Assembly (NCBI GenBank): GCA_021014945.1
Contig: MU266614.1
Coordinates: 1 to 23,706, forward strand
Source: Leucogyrophana mollusca
Taxonomy: Eukaryota; Basidiomycota; Agaricomycetes; Boletales
Direction of reading: 5' to 3'
Length of the DNA: 23,706 nt
The notes under the pieces are model-generated. The model was not told the DNA's origin, did not search any database, and saw nothing but the letters and a program-made list of their open reading frames with translations. Of this stretch, positions 20,330 through 23,706 are shown one piece after another. The translations under genes were made by a program, and so were the position numbers. How positions within the stretch are numbered: the stretch's first letter is position 1; every line of letters begins with the position of its first letter.

Positions 20330-20510
20330 TCTCCGCTCGCTCAATTTGTCTTATCACACCACACCAGCATTCATCATGGCAATCACATAAACACAACGAT
20401 TATTTGCAGATGCATGTCTTTTTCATTTTCCCCACCACCTATCACATTCAGACGCCCGCCATCACACTCATTACAATCACGTTTACCACATCCTGACATT
20501 TGACGCCCAC
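20330..20510. other. A/C-rich non-coding tract
   Basis: It follows the small ORF and runs to the solo LTR. It is strongly biased to C and A (CACACCACACCAGCATT...), with no gene visible. Confidence 0.5.
20506..20510. repeat. Target-site duplication CCCAC of the solo LTR, left copy
   Basis: CCCAC precedes TGTCA of the LTR and recurs at 21142-21146 directly after TGACA. Confidence 0.85.
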
Positions 20511-21141
20511 TGTCAAGTACGCGATTCCGGGGGTCCGGAGCTAGCTCCGGAGATCGCAACGAGGTAAGCTAAATGTTACAACGGAAACGGAAGGGACTTG
20601 GCTTCAGTTCATGCACTGTGCCCTTCTGCAGACTTGGTCCCAGTATTTCGGAAAGATCGGAGCACGAGGGAATAAGGGAAGATAAGTGCAAGGATAGCAA
20701 AGGAGACAGAGGGCGGAGTTGTGCCCGGAGATCAGAACACACGGAGGCACGGAGGTTGAGTAAGGGAATCAACTTAGTTGATATTCGAACTGAGTACAAA
20801 CGATGTAGAGTACAGGCTTTTTATACTACAAGTGTTTCGGAGCTAGATGTGGATAACTAACACAAAGTGAGTATAGTATAAATCGTATAACAAAAAGATA
20901 TGTTAGCGGAGCATGGAGGAATGGAGCCGGAGCTTGGAGGAAATGGAGGTTATTGTTAAGTCGAAACAATAAGTTGACAGCTGTCACAGAGAACAATAAA
21001 AACAATAAGTAGTACAAGAGCAGAGTATAACATATAAGGAAACAAACAATAGGAGGACATACGGAGGAAGTATTACAAGGTCGGAGGACCAGAAATGAAA
21101 ACGGAGGACCGGAGTAGTGCGTGTATGCATGGGATATGACA
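20511..21141 (-). mobile_element. Solo LTR (631 bp) of another LTR retrotransposon
   Basis: The ends form a perfect TGTCA...TGACA inverted repeat and are flanked by a 5-bp duplication CCCAC (20506-20510 and 21142-21146), as left by LTR-LTR recombination. A TATAAAAAG box on the - strand (about 20817-20825) sets the orientation. No coding region or polypurine/primer site is present inside. The family is unknown; a TGTCAT start is frequent in fungal Gypsy LTRs. It holds 14 copies of CGGAG on the + strand. Confidence 0.85.
20534..20551. repeat. 18-bp perfect palindrome TCCGGAGCTAGCTCCGGA
   Basis: It is perfectly self-complementary, and the GCGAT at 20521-20525 pairs with ATCGC at 20553-20557 around an 8-nt bulge. 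It lies near the 3' end of the solo LTR as read on the - strand. Confidence 0.9.
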
Positions 21142-21146
21142 CCCAC
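21142..21146. repeat. Target-site duplication CCCAC of the solo LTR, right copy
   Basis: An exact match to 20506-20510, next to the LTR end. Confidence 0.85.
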
Positions 21147-21157
21147 CGCATATCACT

Positions 21158-21670
21158 ATGTCTGCCATCATCCCGCTCCACACCAACAAATCCAACTTCG
21201 TGCACGCTTACCGTTATAAAGATGACCCAAAGTCACCATGGGTCGCAGCTACCACGTCTCGCCCTCTCCCCATCAAATTTGGGGACCGTTTGATCGTCAA
21301 GGCCATTTTATCAGACACCCGGAGCTGGTTTTTCGGTACCGTCACTGGAGTTGCACGTCTGGAGAAATACTGGGCTATATTGGAACTGATGCCTAGCAGA
21401 GAGGCCTATGGAGAATTCTTGCCTGAATCCCCCTTCCTCCTCACCATTCTTATGTCGTGGACTCGTCTTCCCCCCATCCATCGCATTCGTTATTCCCTCC
21501 TTTCTAAATCTGATTGCCTACCTTGGATTACCGCTTGCGTCTTTGGCAACAATGCTCCTTATCTCTCATTTGATGAGAAATACAACACTCCTCCTCCCAG
21601 ATGGATGATTAACTCGCAGATCATTCCTGGAGTCCCAATATGGTCACCTGACTCAGTAGAGGTGTCATGA
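21158..21670 (+). CDS. Unrecognised 170-aa protein between LTR remnants
   Basis: The open frame begins ATGTCTGCCATCATCCCGC and ends TGA. The first half (YKDDPKSPW...RPLPIKFGDRLIVK...FFGTVTGVARLEKYWAILELMP) looks like a folded, mixed alpha/beta domain. The second half is richer in Pro, Leu and aromatic residues. There is no signal peptide, clear membrane helix or known motif. The start codon lies 16 bp from the end of the solo LTR, so any original promoter has been displaced by 631 bp. It may be a host gene fragment, a retrotransposon gene or cargo. Expression is doubtful. Confidence 0.4.
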   Translation: MSAIIPLHTNKSNFVHAYRYKDDPKSPWVAATTSRPLPIKFGDRLIVKAILSDTRSWFFGTVTGVARLEKYWAILELMPSREAYGEFLPESPFLLTILMSWTRLPPIHRIRYSLLSKSDCLPWITACVFGNNAPYLSFDEKYNTPPPRWMINSQIIPGVPIWSPDSVEVS

Positions 21671-22141
21671 CTCAGCAATAGGAGGCAGCGCAATTCATTG
21701 GTCAGGACGATTTCTAATCTCTTTTATTTTTGGACTTGTGATTATTCATCTCTTTTCCTCTATCTATTCATCTATTTTTATCATTGGACAATTGCTCTTG
21801 CTTATTCAGACACTCCTGTGTCGCTCACTCAGCCTTCACTTATCTTTAGACTAACATTTTCACGTGTTATTGTCTTTATTTATGGATCGTATAGCTTTGC
21901 ACTGCTTTCCTTATTCATTGCTTACTTTCCTTTCTCGCATTAGTCATTTGCTTACTTTTCGCTTACTACCCCTATCCTTTAGAGGCGCTTTCGCTCTTGC
22001 ACTTCCCCTTTGCCTTACTTATCTTACCTTTGCATAGCCCATTCCAAACGTTCACGCATAGGGACTCTTGTAGTATAAAAACCCCTGTACTTTAGCTACC
22101 CTCAATCAAGTTTTTACCCTTGATTCACCACGTCCACGTCA
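21671..22141 (+). repeat. Pyrimidine-rich LTR-like tract with TATA box, boundaries uncertain
   Basis: No gene. The tract is rich in CTT/TTA/CAT on the + strand and ends with TATAAAA (22074-22080), then CCCCTGTACTTTAG, an AATCAAG/CTTGATT hairpin and CACGTCCACGTCA. The 15-nt CTTGTAGTATAAAAA (22067-22081) also occurs, reversed, at 20818-20832 in the solo LTR. ATTTT precedes TGGAC at 21731 and follows GTCA at 22141, so 21731-22141 could be a 411-bp solo LTR, but this A/T-only duplication is weak evidence. Confidence 0.35.
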
Positions 22142-23495
22142 ATTTTCTTGCATGGATGCAAGTTCATCTGTGATGGCACTTTCCCAGAATGGCCATTCAG
22201 ATGACATACGAGCTTCCTTGATGGTTCTTGGTGGTTCTCTGAGGTCGATGGTTGCAGATGCACACATGGCATTGTGCTTGATAATGGTATCCAAATTTGC
22301 TGTCACCAGGTCTTGGATGTCACTGGTAGTTGGCAATTTCTCTGTGTCATAAATCTCTGCCGGTACATATTCCCAGCGTTGGGTTACTGGGACAGGTTTG
22401 GCTGGGATTGCCACTGATGATAAGATGGGGGCTATTTTAGTCAGTGTTTGAGCATGAGTGGAATGACGAGGTGCTGGGATGTCAGCAGTGGTCACAATAT
22501 TTTCTGTTGGCAAAGTGGTATCCGGCACATGCGCCACTGTGGCAATAGTGTTGTCTTCTGGTCCTGAAACTTGGGTTCCTCCCACTGAGACCTTAGGGAA
22601 TGTTAGGTGTTCCACTGGACTTGAGGGCTCAATAGTCCCCAAGGTGACTTCGGTATCAGAGCCATGTCTGATGGTGGGGTTGAGAGTGGAAGGGAGTGAA
22701 ACAGAGTCCTGGTCAAGTAGTGCAGATAGGGGCAATGTGATTAGGTCCTGTTTGCCATAGAATATTGTTTCATCAAATTGCACGTTCCATGAGTGTACTG
22801 TCCATTTGGACTCTGCATCCCAAAGTAGATATCCTGCATTGTGCATGTGTCCAAGGAGGAAACAGCGCCCAGAGACAAATTCATATTTTCTTCGAGTGTC
22901 TTCAGGGATGTGGGCATAAGCAAGGCATCTGAATGGGCGAAGATAGGAAACATCCGGTTGGTAGCCATAGGAGAGTTTGAATGGTGTCTTCTGGTCAATA
23001 GTGGATGATGGAAGTATATTTAGGATGTGAGCTGCATTTAGGATAGTGTAACCCCAGAAGGAGTGGGGCAGGCCACTTTGATGATTGAGTGACCAGCGTC
23101 CGGTGGCCATGCTCCACAACACCATTCTGTTCAGCCGTATATGGCATGGTTAGCTCCTGCTCAGTTCCCCTCTCCTGACGATATATATCCATCTCTTTAG
23201 AGACATATTCCCCACCATTATCACTGCAAATGCATTTGACACGATTCTCGGATTGAGTTTTGAGCCAAGCAATGTATCGCTTAAGGCAAGCCAGAACATC
23301 ACTTTTGCGTTTAATGAGAAAGATTGTGCAGTAGCAAGAGAAGTCATCAGTGATGGCAATGAAATAGGATTTGCCCGAGATAGCTGGGACGTTGGAGGCA
23401 TTCAGCAATTTGGGTGGCCCAGTGAGCACAATCTGGGCATCAGGCGTCCGGAAAATTTTGGCCAATGGAATACACAGACCTTGTAAGGGATGCAT
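22142..23495 (-). pseudogene. Ty1/Copia pol fragment: integrase plus linker, frameshifted and truncated
   Basis: On the - strand the integrase core runs from about 23400 (SYFIAITDDFS) through SDNGGEY to TAEQNGVVEHG, giving the three acidic catalytic residues. The frame then shifts once at about 23095-23105. It continues as SGLPHSFWGYTILNAAHILN, TPFKLSYGYQP and FRCLAYAHIP, a Ser/Thr/Pro-rich linker, and SEWPFWESAITDELASMQEN, which is the entrance to a Copia reverse transcriptase. Similarity stops exactly at 22142, next to the LTR-like tract, and no RT or RNase H is found on either side. Upstream protein (gag, protease and a clear pre-integrase finger) is not recognisable before the window ends. 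Confidence 0.88.
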
Positions 23496-23706
23496 GAGCC
23501 AGAACTTCTCTAATTATTGTAACGGTTATTACAAGGCCATTGTTGCCATTATATAAGGCTTTTAGTTTGGCAATTGCCGCAAAGTAGCTCACTTTTCGTA
23601 ATCATCACAAAGTGGTCGAGTCAAATCCCGCATCCAAAAATACCAAGGTGAGTGTGAAGGGCAGCGCAGCTAATATTGGCCCCCGGAGAATGTCCAATAT
23701 TTAAGA
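23496..23706. other. Right edge of the window, no clear gene
   Basis: It may contain decayed upstream parts of the Copia element on the - strand, but no motif is visible. AATATTGG (23672-23679) and CCAATATT (23694-23701) form an 8-bp hairpin. Confidence 0.35.

Noticed and set aside
21663..22141. LTR starting at TGTCATGACTC (21663) and ending at 22141
   Set aside because: The start looks LTR-like, but the flanks (AGAGG and ATTTT) do not match, so no target duplication supports these limits.
23580..23640. tRNA-like segment (TAGCTCA ... GAGTCAAATCCCGCATCCA)
   Set aside because: The pieces resemble D- and T-arm words, but no acceptor stem or correct box B pairs with them.
15700..23650. CCAAGGTGAGT inverted match between about 15710-15725 and 23640-23652 as transposon terminal repeats
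   Set aside because: An 11-nt match is expected by chance in a window of this size, it looks like a splice donor, and no wider similarity surrounds it.

Overview
This window looks like nuclear DNA of a filamentous basidiomycete, most likely an Agaricomycete. The genes are cut by many very short introns (mostly 46-59 bp, often with CTAAC-like branch points). The transposable elements are of types common in mushroom-forming fungi: a chromodomain Ty3/Gypsy element, a Plavaka-family DNA transposon and Ty1/Copia debris. The species cannot be named from this sequence.

Bases 1-9137 are a compact host segment with three genes whose exon structures I could rebuild in frame. These are an RBM18-like RRM protein (+, 4 exons, 298 aa), a small-subunit catalase (+, 9 exons, 525 aa) and the exosome-associated RNA helicase Mtr4 (-, 9 exons, 1080 aa). 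Catalase and mtr4 converge with about 155 bp between their stops, and each appears to contain one non-canonical GC-AG intron. The 1.7 kb between the RRM gene and catalase has no gene I can support.

From about 9460 to the right edge the window is a nest of mobile elements. A complete Ty3/Gypsy chromovirus (9602-15690) has two 197-bp LTRs and a perfect 5-bp target duplication (CTAAG). It carries a 10-nt primer site complementary to a segment inside its own LTR, which suggests Tf1-style self-priming. It also has a GGGAAAA frameshift heptamer before the gag stop and a polypurine tract copied between RNase H and integrase. Gag and pol are full length but carry five premature stops. The element sits among CTAAG-type short repeats that probably belong to the terminal region of the neighbouring Plavaka transposon. 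The Plavaka transposase (15959-19571, -, 10 exons) has two premature stops and a likely one-base frameshift. A small gene of unknown function with one premature stop (19787-20329) is transcribed away from it.

Further right is a 631-bp solo LTR (20511-21141, - orientation, target duplication CCCAC) with 14 CGGAG motifs. Then come an unrecognised 170-aa ORF (21158-21670), a pyrimidine-rich LTR-like tract with a TATA box ending at 22141, and a frameshifted Copia integrase fragment (22142-23495, -) cut off just before its reverse transcriptase.

Across the repeats the damage has one signature: C-to-T changes, mostly at CpG. Seven of the eight premature stops inside element reading frames are TGA where CGA (Arg) is the simplest ancestor. 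Six of the seven LTR differences fall at inferred ancestral CpG sites. This points to methylation-linked or RIP-like decay of the elements, while the host genes remain intact.
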